Shown: positions 31,243-44,683, counted from the first letter of the stretch. The stretch: 64,000 bases of DNA from Acipenser ruthenus (GCF_902713425.1 NC_081211.1:17485936-17549935); one strand, 5' to 3'. Made by a program: numbers and translations. Notes: generated by a model from the letters alone, not told the origin.

Positions 31243-34200
31243 ATGGGGTGGACGCAGCGACTCCTTTTCTTGTTAGCTACCCTGATGGCCCTGATATGTG
31301 TGTCTGTTAATGTCAGGAGCATCAGGGAGACACAAAAAAGATTTGATGTACTAAACTATCTAGCTAACTTGAAAGCAGATCTCATCTTTCTGCAGGAGTG
31401 TGGTATTTCGTCGAGCCCTGATTATAGGGACCTGAAGGAGAGTTGGACCCTGGGGGACTCCTTCTGGTCGGGCTCCAACATAGCCAGAGCCGACGGAGTA
31501 GGTATCCTGTTTAAAAACCCATTTATTACCTCCCGCAGCAGCAGGGAGGTAGAACCTGGTAGAATTCTGAGCGTGGATGTGACATACAACAACACTCCCC
31601 TCAGACTGGTCAATGTCTACGCACCCACTAACCAAAACGAAAGAGTTCAATTTTTTCCACAGCTGCGTCCACTCCTGCTGGGGAACGTACCCGTCATCGT
31701 GTCAGGTGACTTCAATTGTGCTCTGAGGGACGTAGACCGGAGCAGGCCACGCAACGACCGCTCTAGTAGAGTTTTGTCCTCTGTAATATCTGATTTCTCC
31801 CTGTGTGATGCAGGTAAGGACCTGGTGCCTCCCTTTACCTGGGTGAGCTCATCTGGGACCTCCTTCTCCCGTATAGATCTCGTCCTGCATACCAGCTCCC
31901 TTACGAAGACGGCAGTAGACACCCAGGCCGTCTTCTTCTCTGACCATAGGCTCCTGCAGGTAACATTGCAGGTCCCTCAGACCTCCCAGATGGGGTCAGG
32001 GGTCTGGAAATTAAACACCTCCTTACTCGATGACCCCTCCATAGCTGCAGCCTATAAGAGCAGGCTTGTTGAGTGGACCACTTTGCGTGACCTATTCAAC
32101 TCCCCTATAGAGTGGTGGGAGATGGTCAAAATGAGAACTAAGGGTTATTTCATAGCAGCAGGCAAGAGGAAAGCAAAAGAAAGGAGGGCCAAATATAAAT
32201 ACCTGAATGCTGCCCTCCAGCGTCTGAGCCTGCTTCAGCTTCGGGGGTTCCCTGTAAGCGACGAGATAGCCCAGACCAAGCTAGATCTTTCAGTGCTTTG
32301 TAGGGAGGAACAACGAAAGGTCATGCACAATGCAAAAGTGCAAAAAATGGAGGAAGACGAAAAGTGTACTCGCTTCTTCTTCCAGAAAACGAGGGAGAAG
32401 CGGCACTTGATGTCCTCCATGCTCGACAGCAGGGGGAGGATAGTAGAGGATAGTGAGGGAGTGAAAAAAGTGGTAGAGAACTTCTATAGGGACCTGTATA
32501 ACATCAAAGCTACAGATGACACCCTGATAGAGTGGTTCCTGAGCCAGTTGGAGCCTGACTCAGTGCGGGACGACGAGGAGGAGGAGAAGGACCCAGAACT
32601 CACGCTGGAGGAGCTCACCCAGGCGGTTAAGACCATGAACACCGGTAAGACGCCAGGTCCAGATGGCATCCCGGGTGAGTATTACCATCTTTTTTGGGAC
32701 ACGCTAAAAGTCCATTTAGCGGAGGTCTACAGAGCGGTCTACAGGGAGAAGCGGTTGGGCCCTTCTATGCGGGAGAGTGTAATTACTCTCCTTCATAAGA
32801 AAGGGGAAGTTAAAGATCTACGGAATTGGCGCCCAATCAGCCTCCTTTGCGTGGATTACAAGATACTAGCCAAAGCTCTGATGCTCCGGCTACAAGTACA
32901 CCTCCCTTTGGTCATTGGCCCCGACCAGGCTTGTGGCGTCCCAGGGAGGTCCATCACGGATATTTTAATGTTAACAAGGGACATTCTGGCTTATTCTAGA
33001 GAACGGAACCATCCCCTCTGCCTGTTCAACCTTGACCAGGAGAAGGCGTTCGATAGGGTAAGCCATGAATATATGTACAAAGTGATGGACCAGATGAAAT
33101 TCGCTCCTGGACTTAGGGAGTGGGTTAAAACCATATATACAAACATTAGTACCCGAGTCTTGGTGAACAGGCACCTGACTGGTAAAATATCTATCCAGTC
33201 AGGGGTCAGACAGGGTTGCCCACTATCCCCACTGCTATATGTCGTGTGCATTGAACCCCTCCTGCAGGCAATTCGTAGGGATACCAATATAACTGGTTTC
33301 CAGCTGCCTGGATCCAACGGGGTCCAGGTCAAAACAACAGCATATATGGACGATGTGTCACTCATTTGCACCAACACATCGTCGGTACCTCGGATTAGTA
33401 ATATCCTTGAGAAGTACTGCACGGCGACCGGGGCAGTGATTAATAAGTCCAAGAGCGAAGTCTACGTGTCTAAAAATTGGCAGGTAGATAGGGAACTGTC
33501 GGACATGTACCCTGTCAAAAAGGACAAAATCAAGATTCTGGGCCTCATTTTCGAGAACAATAGCTCGGGGGCCCAGAGCTGGACGGCGGCCATTAACCAG
33601 GTCCGTAAAAAGATTGGCGGATGGAGCACAAGATCCTTAACAATGACGGGTAGAGTATTAATAACCAAGTCTATACTGTTCCCCATCCTCTCTTATGTAG
33701 GAAAAATCTTTCCCCCAGACAGGACCACCAAAAAAGTGGTGGACCGCATTATCCACCGCTTTATCTGGGGCAGCAAGATGGAGAGAGTAAAGCGAGCCAC
33801 CCTGAGTAAAGCCGTCAAGAAGGGAGGTAAGGGGGTCCCGGACGTTGTGCAGCTCACCCGAGTGCAGGGGCTCACGCAAACTATCAAGAACATCCAGGCC
33901 CTGGACAGGAAGGTATGTTACATGAATCGTTTCTATTTTGCCACCTGTCTCAGGGCCTTGGGCCTCTGCACTATTGATAACACCGTGCCGTACTCCTGGG
34001 ACCCCCCATTGTATTATAGAACCTTAAGGGACACTATATATAAATTGGGCTTAGATAAAAGCAAAATTGGCCTCCTGGGAATACAAGGCTGTAACTAAAT
34101 ATCTTGCCGGTTCCCAGGAAATTGAAAAAGTAGCTACTTTCTCCCTCACCCAAAGCCAAAAAATCTGGGAGAATGTGTCTCACAGCTGCCTCAGTAATGT

Positions 34201-34687
34201 CCAGAAGGATATAGCATGGAACACCGTCCACAGTGCACTCCCCACTCGAGCGTTCATGTTCAGGAGGGGACTAGCCCAAGTAGAAACATGCCCCTATGCA
34301 AAGTGCCGCAAGAGAGAAACACCAGCCCATATCTTCTGGGAGTGTGATGTGGCTGGCAGTGTCTGGCTCTCTGTCTCTGTCTTCCTAAACAGGTTTGCTG
34401 ACACGGCCAAGATGACCGCTGAGACTGTGCTCTATGGGCCTGCGGGAGGAATCACTACCAGCACAGCTAAGTGCGTTTGGCGTGTCATCAATGTTGTCAA
34501 GCAGATCCTGTGGGAAGGCCGTAACGTCTGTGTCTATCACAAGCAGGAGCTAGACACTATCACCACGACCAGAAGGGCACAAACTCTTATCAAGGACTTT
34601 GTAATTCTGGACATCCGGACCCTCGGGAAGGACAAGGCCTGCGCGGAGTGGAGGATCGCCGGACTTCAGGACGTGAAGATGGAATAA
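31243..34687 (+). pseudogene. ORF2 of LINE copy E, one frameshift
   Basis: Endonuclease and RT are open from 31243 to about 34060, including YMDD. One extra A in GATAAAAGCAAAATTGG (about 34056-34060) ends that frame at 34098; the last ~200 codons with the CCHC finger lie in another frame (open to 34687). It also has Val for Asp in SKADKKG. The protein would lack the C-terminal finger. Confidence 0.9.
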
Positions 34688-35336
34688 AGGAAAAAACTGG
34701 AACCGCTAGCTCCTAGGAGCGGGACTACGGGGCACCGCTAAGCCTTTTATTTATTTTGTCATGCCAGCATTCCGCCCTTTTTAGCTGGCATGACCGTTTT
34801 TCAACGGTGCCCTGGTTTTATGTAGTCTTTTTGTTTCAGTTTTATGGACTTTTATTTGATTTATGTTGAATGTTTTATTTGATTTTGTTTTGTTTTGTTT
34901 TATGTATCTTTAAGATTTTTAATGTAAACTATTAAAAGTTACATTTTAAGTGTTTTAAAATTTTAGAATTTTAACTCACTGTTTCATACACTGTCCCTTT
35001 TCCCCTGTCCCTGTTTTAGATCTATAGTTTTATGTTCACTTTTGAACTTTTAGAGAGCACTCCCCGGCCCTCCACAAGCACTGGTTTTTTATAGATGGTT
35101 CTTTTTTTCCAGTCACTTTTAAAGCAGCACAAGTTTTTTTCATGTTGATTTTAATCTGTGTCTGTTTTAACCATGTACAAAGCACAGTTGTCTTGGTGTT
35201 TTTAAATGTGTTTTAAATGCTTTTAAAACAAAATGTATGTCTGTATGCATGAATGTCATCTTTAAAAGAAATGTAAAATGAATGAAAAAACGAATGGGTG
35301 TAAATGTAAAAAATGTAAAATCTCAATAAAAGAGTA

Positions 35337-35352
35337 TTTTACTAAAGATTTC
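35337..35352 (+). repeat. U5 target duplication between LINE copies E and F
   Basis: TTTTACTAAAGATTTC, 16 nt of U5 from loop I, sits between the 3' end of E and the truncated 5' end of F. The same 16 nt follow F (39292-39307) and start the U5 3' half behind G (43233). Confidence 0.8.
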
Positions 35353-38300
35353 TGTGTGGTATTTCGTCGAGCCCTGATTATAGGGACCTGAAGGAGAGTT
35401 GGACCCTGGGGGACTCCTTCTGGTCGGGCTCCAACATAACCAGAGTCGACGGAGTAGGTATCCTGTTTAAAAACCCATTTATTACCTCCCGCAGCAGCAG
35501 GGAGGTAGAACCTGGTAGAATTCTGAGCGTGGATGTGACATACAACAACACTCCCCTCAGACTGGTCAATGTCTACGCACCCACTAACCAAAACGAAAGA
35601 GTTCAATTTTTTCCACAGCTGCGTCCACTCCTGCTGGGGAACGTACCCGTCATCGTGTCAGGTGACTTCAATTGTGCTCTGAGGGACGTAGACCGGAGCA
35701 GGCCACGCAACGACCGCTCTAGTAGAGTTTTGTCCTCCGTAATATCTGATTTCTCCCTGTGTGATGCAGGTAAGGACCTGGTGCCTCCCTTTACCTGGGT
35801 GAGCTCATCTGGGACCTCCTTCTCCCGTATAGATCTCGTCCTGCATACCAGCTCCCTTACGAAGACGGCAGTAGACACCCAGGCCGTCTTCTTCTCTGAC
35901 CATAGGCTCCTGCAGGTAACATTGCAGGTCCCTCAGACCTCCCAGATGGGGTCAGGGGTTTGGAAATTAAACACCTCCTTACTCGATGACCCCTCCATAG
36001 CTGCAGCCTATAAGAGCAGGCTTGTTGAGTGGACCACTTTGCGTGACCTATTCAACTCCCCTATAGAGTGGTGGGAGATGGTCAAAATGAGAACTAAGGG
36101 TTATTTCATAGCAGCAGGCAAGAGGAAAGCAAAAGAAAGGAGGGCCAAATATAAACACCTGAATGCTGCCCTCCAGCGTCTGAGCCTGCTTCAGCTTCGG
36201 GGGTTCCCTGTAAGCGACGAGATAGCCCAGACCAAGCTAGATCTTTCAGTGCTTTGTAGGGAGGAACAACGAAAGGTCATGCACAATGCAAAAGTGCAAA
36301 AAATGGAGGAAGACGAAAAGTGTACTCGCTTCTTCTTCCAGAAAACGAGGGAGAAGCGGCACTTGATGTCCTCCATGCTCGACAGCAGGGGGAGGATAGT
36401 AGAGGATAGTGAGGGAGTGAAAAAAGTGGTAGAGAACTTCTATAGGGACCTATATAACATCAAAGCTACAGATGACACCCTGATAGAGTGGTTCCTGAGC
36501 CAGTTGGAGCCTGACTCAGTGCGGGACGAGGAGGAGGAGGAGAAGGACCCAGAACTCACGCTGGAGGAGCTCACCCAGGCGGTTAAGACCATGAACACCG
36601 GTAAGACGCCAGGTCCAGATGGCATCCCGGGTGAGTATTACCATCTTTTTTGGGACACGCTAAAAGTCCATTTAGCGGAGGTCTACAGAGCGGTCTACAG
36701 GGAGAAGCGGTTGGGCCCTTCTATGCGGGAGAGTGTAATTACTCTCCTTCATAAGAAAGGGGAAGTTAAAGATCTACGGAATTGGCGCCCAATCAGCCTC
36801 CTTTGCGTGGATTACAAGATACTAGCCAAAGCTCTGATGCTCCGGCTACAAGTACACCTCCCTTTGGTCATTGGCCCCGACCAGGCTTGTGGCGTCCCAG
36901 GGAGGTCCATCACGGATATTTTAATGTTAACAAGGGACATTCTGGCTTATTCTAGAGAACGGAACCATCCCCTCTGCCTGTTCAACCTTGACCAGGAGAA
37001 GGCGTTCGATAGGGTAAGCCATGAATATATGTACAAAGTGATGGACCAGATGAAATTCGCTCCTGGACTTAGGGAGTGGGTTAAAACCATATATACAACA
37101 TTAGTACCCGAGTCTTGGTGAACAGGCACCTGACTGGTAAAATATCTATCCAGTCAGGGGTCAGACAGGGTTGCCCACTATCCCCACTGCTATATGTCGT
37201 GTGCATTGAACCCCTCCTGCAGGCAATTCGTAGGGATACCAATATAACTGGTTTCCAGCTGCCTGGATCCAACGGGGTCCAGGTCAAAACAACAGCATAT
37301 ATGGACGATGTGTCACTCATTTGCACCAACACATCGTCGGTACCTCGGATTAGTAATATCCTTGAGAAGTACTGCACAGCGACCGGGGCAGTGATTAATA
37401 AGTCCAAGAGCGAAGTCTACGTGTCTAAAAATTGGCAGGTAGATAGGGAACTGTCGGACATGTACCCTGTCAAAAAGGACAAAATCAAGATTCTGGGCCT
37501 CATTTTCGAGAACAATAGCTCGGGGGCCCAGAGCTGGACGGCGGCCATTAACCAGGTCCGTAAAAAGATTGGCGGATGGAGCACAAGATCCTTAACAATG
37601 ACGGGTAGAGTATTAATAACCAAGTCTATACTGTTCCCCATCCTCTCTTATGTAGGAAAAATCTTTCCCCCAGACAGGACCACCAAAAAAGTGGTGGACC
37701 GCATTATCCACCGCTTTATCTGGGGCAGCAAGATGGAGAGGGTAAAGCGAGCCACTCTGAGTAAAGCCGACAAGAAGGGAGGTAAGGGGGTCCCGGACGT
37801 TGTGCAGCTCACCCGAGTGCAGGGGCTCACGCAAACTATCAAGAACATCCAGGCCCTGGACAGGAAGGTATGTTACATGAATCGTTTCTATTTTGCCACC
37901 TGTCTCAGGGCCTTGGGCCTCTGCACTATTGATAACACCGTGCCGTACTCCTGGGACCCCCCATTGTATTATAGAACCTTAAGGGACACTATATATAAAT
38001 TGGGCTTAGATAAAAGCAAAATTGGCCTCCTGGGAATACAAGGCTGTAACTAAATATCTTGCCGGTTCCCAGGAAATTGAAAAAGTAGCTACTTTCTCCC
38101 TCACCCAAAGCCAAAAAATCTGGGAGAATGTGTCTCACAGCTGCCTCAGTAATGTCCAGAAGGATATAGCATGGAACACCGTCCACAGTGCACTCCCCAC
38201 TCGAGCGTTCATGTTCAGGAGGGGACTAGCCCAAGTAGAAACATGCCCCTATGCAAAGTGCCGCAAGAGAGAAACACCAGCCCATATCTTCTGGGAGTGT

Positions 38301-39291
38301 GATGTGGCTGGCAGTGTCTGGCTCTCTGTCTCTGTCTTCCTAAACAGGTTTGCTGACACGGCCAAGATGACCGCTGAGACTGTGCTCTATGGGCCTGCGG
38401 GAGGAATCACTACCAGCACAGCTAAGTGCGTTTGGCGTGTCATCAATGTTGTCAAGCAGATCCTGTGGGAAGGCCGTAACGTCTGTGTCTATCACAAGCA
38501 GGAGCTAGACACTATCACCACGACCAGAAGGGCACAAACTCTTATCAAGGACTTTGTAATTCTGGACATCCGGACCCTCGGGAAGGACAAGGCCTGCGCG
38601 GAGTGGAGGATCGCCGGACTTCAGGACGTGAAGATGGAATAAAGGAAAAAACTGGAACCGCTAGCTCCTAGGAGCGGGACTACGGGGCACCGCTAAGCCT
38701 TTTATTTATTTTGTCATGCCAGCATTCCGCCCTTTTTAGCTGGCATGACCGTTTTTCAACGGTGCCCTGGTTTTATGTAGTCTTTTTGTTTCAGTTTTAT
38801 GGACTTTTATTTGATTTATGTTGAATGTTTTATTTGATTTTGTTTTGTTTTGTTTTATGTATCTTTAAGATTTTTAATGTAAACTATTAAAAGTTACATT
38901 TTAAGTGTTTTAAAATTTTAGAATTTTAACTCACTGTTTCATACACTGTCCCTTTTCCCCTGTCCCTGTTTTAGATCTATAGTTTTATGTTCACTTTTGA
39001 ACTTTTAGAGAGCACTCCCCGGCCCTCCACAAGCACTGGTTTTTTATAGATGGTTCTTTTTTTCCAGTCACTTTTAAAGCAGCACAAGTTTTTTTCATGT
39101 TGATTTTAATCTGTGTCTGTTTTAACCATGTACAAAGCACAGTTGTCTTGGTGTTTTTAAATGTGTTTTAAATGCTTTTAAAACAAAATGTATGTCTGTA
39201 TGCATGAATGTCATCTTTAAAAGAAATGTAAAATGAATGAAAAAACGAATGGGTGTAAATGTAAAAAATGTAAAATCTCAATAAAAGAGTA
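35353..39291 (+). mobile_element. LINE copy F, 5'-truncated in ORF2, two frameshifts
   Basis: It starts in the endonuclease region at GTGTGGTATTTCG (equivalent to about 6184 in B). It shares one frameshift with G (one A missing in ATATACAACATTAG, about 37095-37100) and another with E (extra A near 38011). Its 5' part follows G (for example GCACAGCG at 37374) and its 3' UTR follows E, so it is a hybrid of the two. Unit length E-F and F-G is 3955 bp. Confidence 0.92.
35354..38642 (+). pseudogene. ORF2 of LINE copy F, two frameshifts
   Basis: Open pieces are 35529-37121 (first ATG; the frame is open from the left end), 37115-38053 and 38022-38642. The first holds most of the endonuclease and the N-terminal RT, the second YMDD, the third the CCHC finger. 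No single protein can span the catalytic parts. Confidence 0.9.
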
Positions 39292-39307
39292 TTTTACTAA
39301 AGATTTC

Positions 39308-42300
39308 TGTGTGGTATTTCGTCGAGCCCTGATTATAGGGACCTGAAGGAGAGTTGGACCCTGGGGGACTCCTTCTGGTCGGGCTCCAACATAGCCAGAG
39401 TCGACGGAGTAGGTATCCTGTTTAAAAACCCATTTATTACCTCCCGCAGCAGCAGGGAGGTAGAACCTGGTAGAATTCTGAGCGTGGATGTGACATACAA
39501 CAACACTCCCCTCAGACTGGTCAATGTCTACGCACCCACTAACCAAAACGAAAGAGTTCAATTTTTTCCACAGCTGCGTCCACTCCTGCTGGGGAACGTA
39601 CCCGTCATCGTGTCAGGTGACTTCAATTGTGCTCTGAGGGACGTAGACCGGAGCAGGCCACGCAACGACCGCTCTAGTAGAGTTTTGTCCTCCGTAATAT
39701 CTGATTTCTCCCTGTGTGATGCAGGTAAGGACCTGGTGCCTCCCTTTACCTGGGTGAGCTCATCTGGGACCTCCTTCTCCCGTATAGATCTCGTCCTGCA
39801 TACCAGCTCCCTTACGAAGACGGCAGTAGACACCCAGGCCGTCTTCTTCTCTGACCATAGGCTCCTGCAGGTAACATTGCAGGTCCCTCAGACCTCCCAG
39901 ATGGGGTCAGGGGTTTGGAAATTAAACACCTCCTTACTCGATGACCCCTCCATAGCTGCAGCCTATAAGAGCAGGCTTGTTGAGTGGACCACTTTGCGTG
40001 ACCTATTCAACTCCCCTATAGAGTGGTGGGAGATGGTCAAAATGAGAACTAAGGGTTATTTCATAGCAGCAGGCAAGAGGAAAGCAAAAGAAAGGAGGGC
40101 CAAATATAAACACCTGAATGCTGCCCTCCAGCGTCTGAGCCTGCTTCAGCTTCGGGGGTTCCCTGTAAGCGACGAGATAGCCCAGACCAAGCTAGATCTT
40201 TCAGTGCTTTGTAGGGAGGAACAACGAAAGGTCATGCACAATGCAAAAGTGCAAAAAATGGAGGAAGACGAAAAGTGTACTCGCTTCTTCTTCCAGAAAA
40301 CGAGGGAGAAGCGGCACTTGATGTCCTCCATGCTCGACAGCAGGGGGAGGATAGTAGAGGATAGTGAGGGAGTGAAAAAAGTGGTAGAGAACTTCTATAG
40401 GGACCTATATAACATCAAAGCTACAGATGACACCCTGATAGAGTGGTTCCTGAGCCAGTTGGAGCCTGACTCAGTGCGGGACGAGGAGGAGGAGGAGAAG
40501 GACCCAGAACTCACGCTGGAGGAGCTCACCCAGGCGGTTAAGACCATGAACACCGGTAAGACGCCAGGTCCAGATGGCATCCCGGGTGAGTATTACCATC
40601 TTTTTTGGGACACGCTAAAAGTCCATTTAGCGGAGGTCTACAGAGCGGTCTACAGGGAGAAGCGGTTGGGCCCTTCTATGCGGGAGAGTGTAATTACTCT
40701 CCTTCATAAGAAAGGGGAAGTTAAAGATCTACGGAATTGGCGCCCAATCAGCCTCCTTTGCGTGGATTACAAGATACTAGCCAAAGCTCTGATGCTCCGG
40801 CTACAAGTACACCTCCCTTTGGTCATTGGCCCCGACCAGGCTTGTGGCGTCCCAGGGAGGTCCATCACGGATATTTTAATGTTAACAAGGGACATTCTGG
40901 CTTATTCTAGAGAACGGAACCATCCCCTCTGCCTGTTCAACCTTGACCAGGAGAAGGCGTTCGATAGGGTAAGCCATGAATATATGTACAAAGTGATGGA
41001 CCAGATGAAATTCGCTCCTGGACTTAGGGAGTGGGTTAAAACCATATATACAACATTAGTACCCGAGTCTTGGTGAACAGGCACCTGACTGGTAAAATAT
41101 CTATCCAGTCAGGGGTCAGACAGGGTTGCCCACTATCCCCACTGCTATATGTCGTGTGCATTGAACCCCTCCTGCAGGCAATTCGTAGGGATACCAATAT
41201 AACTGGTTTCCAGCTGCCTGGATCCAACGGGGTCCAGGTCAAAACAACAGCATATATGGACGATGTGTCACTCATTTGCACCAACACATCGTCGGTACCT
41301 CGGATTAGTAATATCCTTGAGAAGTACTGCACAGCGACCGGGGCAGTGATTAATAAGTCCAAGAGCGAAGTCTACGTGTCTAAAAATTGGCAGGTAGATA
41401 GGGAACTGTCGGACATGTACCCTGTCAAAAAGGACAAAATCAAGATTCTGGGCCTCATTTTCGAGAACAATAGCTCGGGGGCCCAGAGCTGGACGGCGGC
41501 CATTAACCAGGTCCGTAAAAAGATTGGCGGATGGAGCACAAGATCCTTAACAATGACGGGTAGAGTATTAATAACCAAGTCTATACTGTTCCCCATCCTC
41601 TCTTATGTAGGAAAAATCTTTCCCCCAGACAGGACCACCAAAAAAGTGGTGGACCGCATTATCCACCGCTTTATCTGGGGCAGCAAGATGGAGAGGGTAA
41701 AGCGAGCCACCCTGAGTAAAGCCGACAAGAAGGGAGGTAAGGGGGTCCCGGACGTTGTGCAGCTCACCCGAGTGCAGGGGCTCACGCAAACTATCAAGAA
41801 CATCCAGGCCCTGGACAGGAAGGTATGTTACATGAATCGTTTCTATTTTGCCACCTGTCTCAGGGCCTTGGGCCTCTGCACTATTGATAACACCGTGCCG
41901 TACTCCTGGGACCCCCCATTGTATTATAGAACCTTAAGGGACACTATATATAAATTGGGCTTAGATAAAGCAAAATTGGCCTCCTGGGAATACAAGGCTG
42001 TAACTAAATATCTTGCCGGTTCCCAGGAAATTGAAAAAGTAGCTACTTTCTCCCTCACCCAAAGCCAAAAAATCTGGGAGAATGTGTCTCACAGCTGCCT
42101 CAGTAATGTCCAGAAGGATATAGCATGGAACACCGTCCACAGTGCACTCCCCACTCGAGCGTTCATGTTCAGGAGGGGACTAGCCCAAGTAGAAACATGC
42201 CCCTATGCAAAGTGCCGCAAGAGAGAAACACCAGCCCATATCTTCTGGGAGTGTGATGTGGCTGGCAGTGTCTGGCTCTCTGTCTCTGTCTTCCTAAACA

Positions 42301-43232
42301 GGTTTGCTGACACGGCCAAGATGACCGCTGAGACTGTGCTCTATGGGCCTGCGGGAGGAATCACTACCAGCACAGCTAAGTGCGTTTGGCGTGTCATCAA
42401 TGTTGTCAAGCAGATCCTGTGGGAAGGCCGTAACGTCTGTGTCTATCACAAGCAGGAGCTAGACACTATCACCACGACCAGAAGGGCACAAACTCTTATC
42501 AAGGACTTTGTAATTCTGGACATCCGGACCCTCGGGAAGGACAAGGCCTGCGCGGAGTGGAGGATCGCCGGACTTCAGGACGTGAAGATGGAATAAAGGA
42601 AAAAACTGGAACCGCTAGCTCCTAGGAGCGGGACTACGGGGCACCGCTAAGCCTTTTATTTATTTTGTCATGCCAGCATTCCGCCCTTTTTAGCTGGCAT
42701 GACCGTTTTTCAACGGTGCCCTGGTTTTATGTAGTCTTTTTGTTTCAGTTTTATGGACCTTTGATTTAATTTGAATGTTTTATTTGATTTTGTTTTGTTT
42801 TGTTTTATGTATCTTTAAGATTTTTAATGTAAACTATTAAAAGTTACATTTTAAGTGTTTTAAAATTTTAGAATTTTAACTCACTGTTTTATACACTGTC
42901 CCTTTTCCCCTGTCCCTGTTTTAGATCTAGGTTTATGTTCACTTTTTTAGAGAGCACTCCCCGGCCCTCACAAGCACTGGTTTTTTATAGATGGTTCTTT
43001 TTTTCCAGTCACTTTTAAAACAGCACAGGTTTTTTTCATGTTGATTTTAATCTGTGTCTGTTTTAACCATGTACAAAGCACAATTGTCTTGGTGTTTTTA
43101 AATGTGTTTTAAATGCTTTTAAAACAAAATGTATGTCTGTATGCATGAATGTCATCTTTAAAAGAAATGTAAAATGAATGAAAAAACGAATGGGTGTAAA
43201 TGTAAAAAATGTAAAATCTCAATAAAAGAGTA
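39308..43232 (+). mobile_element. LINE copy G, 5'-truncated in ORF2, one frameshift
   Basis: It has the same left junction as F (16 nt of U5, then GTGTGGTATTTCG). One frameshift near 41050-41055 is shared with F. Its 3' UTR is of the A/B type rather than the E/F type. It is followed by a U5 3' half. Confidence 0.92.
39309..42596 (+). pseudogene. ORF2 of LINE copy G, one frameshift
   Basis: Open pieces are 39484-41076 and 41070-42596. The second retains YMDD and the C-terminal CCHC finger, without the extra A seen in E and F. Confidence 0.9.
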
Positions 43233-43332
43233 TTTTACTAAAGATTTCCGTGGAGAGGAACATTTATGAGTTTCAACTAATTTTTTGATGCCCTGCTTTG
43301 GCGGGGCTTCCTTGTGTTGTAAAATAATAGAA
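43233..43332 (+). pseudogene. U5 snRNA gene, 3' half (site 8, behind copy G)
   Basis: Complete from TTTTAC to the 3' box, as at 2651. Its flank has CTTATTTGTG where the others have CTTAGTTGTG. Confidence 0.9.
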
Positions 43333-43468
43333 TTGCAGTGTGTAGTGTTGGTATGATAAATGGGCGTGCTATTCAAAGTAACATTTGTTACAGACTGCAG
43401 TCTTCTTGATCACACTAAGAAAGTGGGTGTCTTATTTGTGTATGTATAGTAGAACCGGTTGTACTATA

Positions 43469-44068
43469 CACCGCTAAGCCTTTTATTTATTTTGTCATGC
43501 CAGCATTCCGCCCCTTTTAGCTGGCATGACCGTTTTTGAACGGTGCCCTGGTTTTATGTAGTCTTTTTGTTTCAGTTTTATGGACTCTCTTGTTTTTGAT
43601 TTATTTTGAATGTTTTATTTGGTTTTGTTTTGTATTTACGTATCTAAAAGATTTTTAATGTCAACTATTAAAAGTTACATTTTAAGTGTTTTAAAATTTT
43701 AGAATTTTAACTCACTGTTTTATACACTGTCCCTTTTCCCCTGTCCCTGTTTTAGATCTATAGTTTTATGTTCACTTTTGAACTTTTTTAGAGAGCACTC
43801 CCCGGCCCTCACAAGCACTGGTTTTTTATAGATGGTTCTTTTTTTCCAGTCACTTTTAAAGCAGCACAGGTTTTTTTCATGTCGATTTTAATCTGTGTCT
43901 GTTTTAACCATGTATAAAGCACAGTTGTCTTGGTGTTTTTAAATGTGTTTTAAATGCTTTTAAAACAAAATGTATGTCTGTCTGTATGCATGAATGTCAT
44001 CTTTAAAAGAAATGTAAAATGAATGAAAAAACGAATGGGTGTAAATGTAAAAAAATGTAAAATCTCAA
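43469..44068 (+). mobile_element. LINE 3' UTR fragment behind site 8
   Basis: The third member of the series at 18976 and 28309, with the same left edge and the same terminal deletion. Confidence 0.87.
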
Positions 44069-44162
44069 TAAAGATTTCCGTGGAGAGGAACATTTATGAG
44101 TTGCAACTAATTTTTTGATGCCCTGCTTTGGCGGGGTTTCCTTGTGTTGTAAAATAATAGAA
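44069..44162 (+). pseudogene. U5 snRNA gene, 3' half, lacking TTTTAC (site 9)
   Basis: Same lineage as sites 5 and 7. The flank leads to the sequence before tRNA-Asp at 44612. Confidence 0.87.
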
Positions 44163-44611
44163 TTGCAGTGTGTAGTGTTGGTATGATAAATAGGCTTGCT
44201 ATTCAAAGTAACATTGGTTACAGACTGCAGTCTTCTTGATCACACTAAGAAAGTGGGTGTCTTAGTTGTGTATGTATAGTAGAACCGGTTGTACCCCACT
44301 TTCATCCAATCACTCAACCATTCGTGCAATTAGTGATGGTGGGAAGGGAAGTGAAGTCTCTGAATCATTTGGTTCGCAAAATTCACTGAGCCGAAGCAGA
44401 CGAAACGCTTCATGCTCTTTAGTGCCATCTCTTGGTAGATCTGCACAACTCAATACATTAAGTTTAGCACAGACCTGCACAACAGCGCCAAAATCATGTT
44501 GTGGCGGCAGCAGTATTACATCCGTAGTGGTTTAGCACTACCTTAAAGAATGAATGGGAAATCGTTTAGGGCGGTCTTCCTGTGAGTACAGAATGATTAC
44601 TGTTTACGCAT

Positions 44612-44683
44612 TCCTCGTTAGTATAGTGGTCAGTATCCCCGCCTGTCACGCGGGAGACCGGGGTTCAATTCCCCGACGGGGAG
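44612..44683 (+). tRNA. tRNA-Asp (GTC), third copy
   Basis: Identical to 20082-20153, with the same CAA in the B box. Confidence 0.96.

Larger units (their letters stand above)
29738..35336 (+). mobile_element. LINE copy E, 5'-truncated, frameshifted
   Basis: It starts inside ORF1 at AAAGTGGCTGG (equivalent to about 4514 in copy B). ORF1 and ORF2 each carry a one-base frameshift. The 3' UTR has its own markers, shared with copy F: GTTTCATACACTG, CCCTCCACAAGC and GCACAAG. It ends at GAGTA, followed by 16 nt of U5 and then LINE copy F. Confidence 0.92.
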
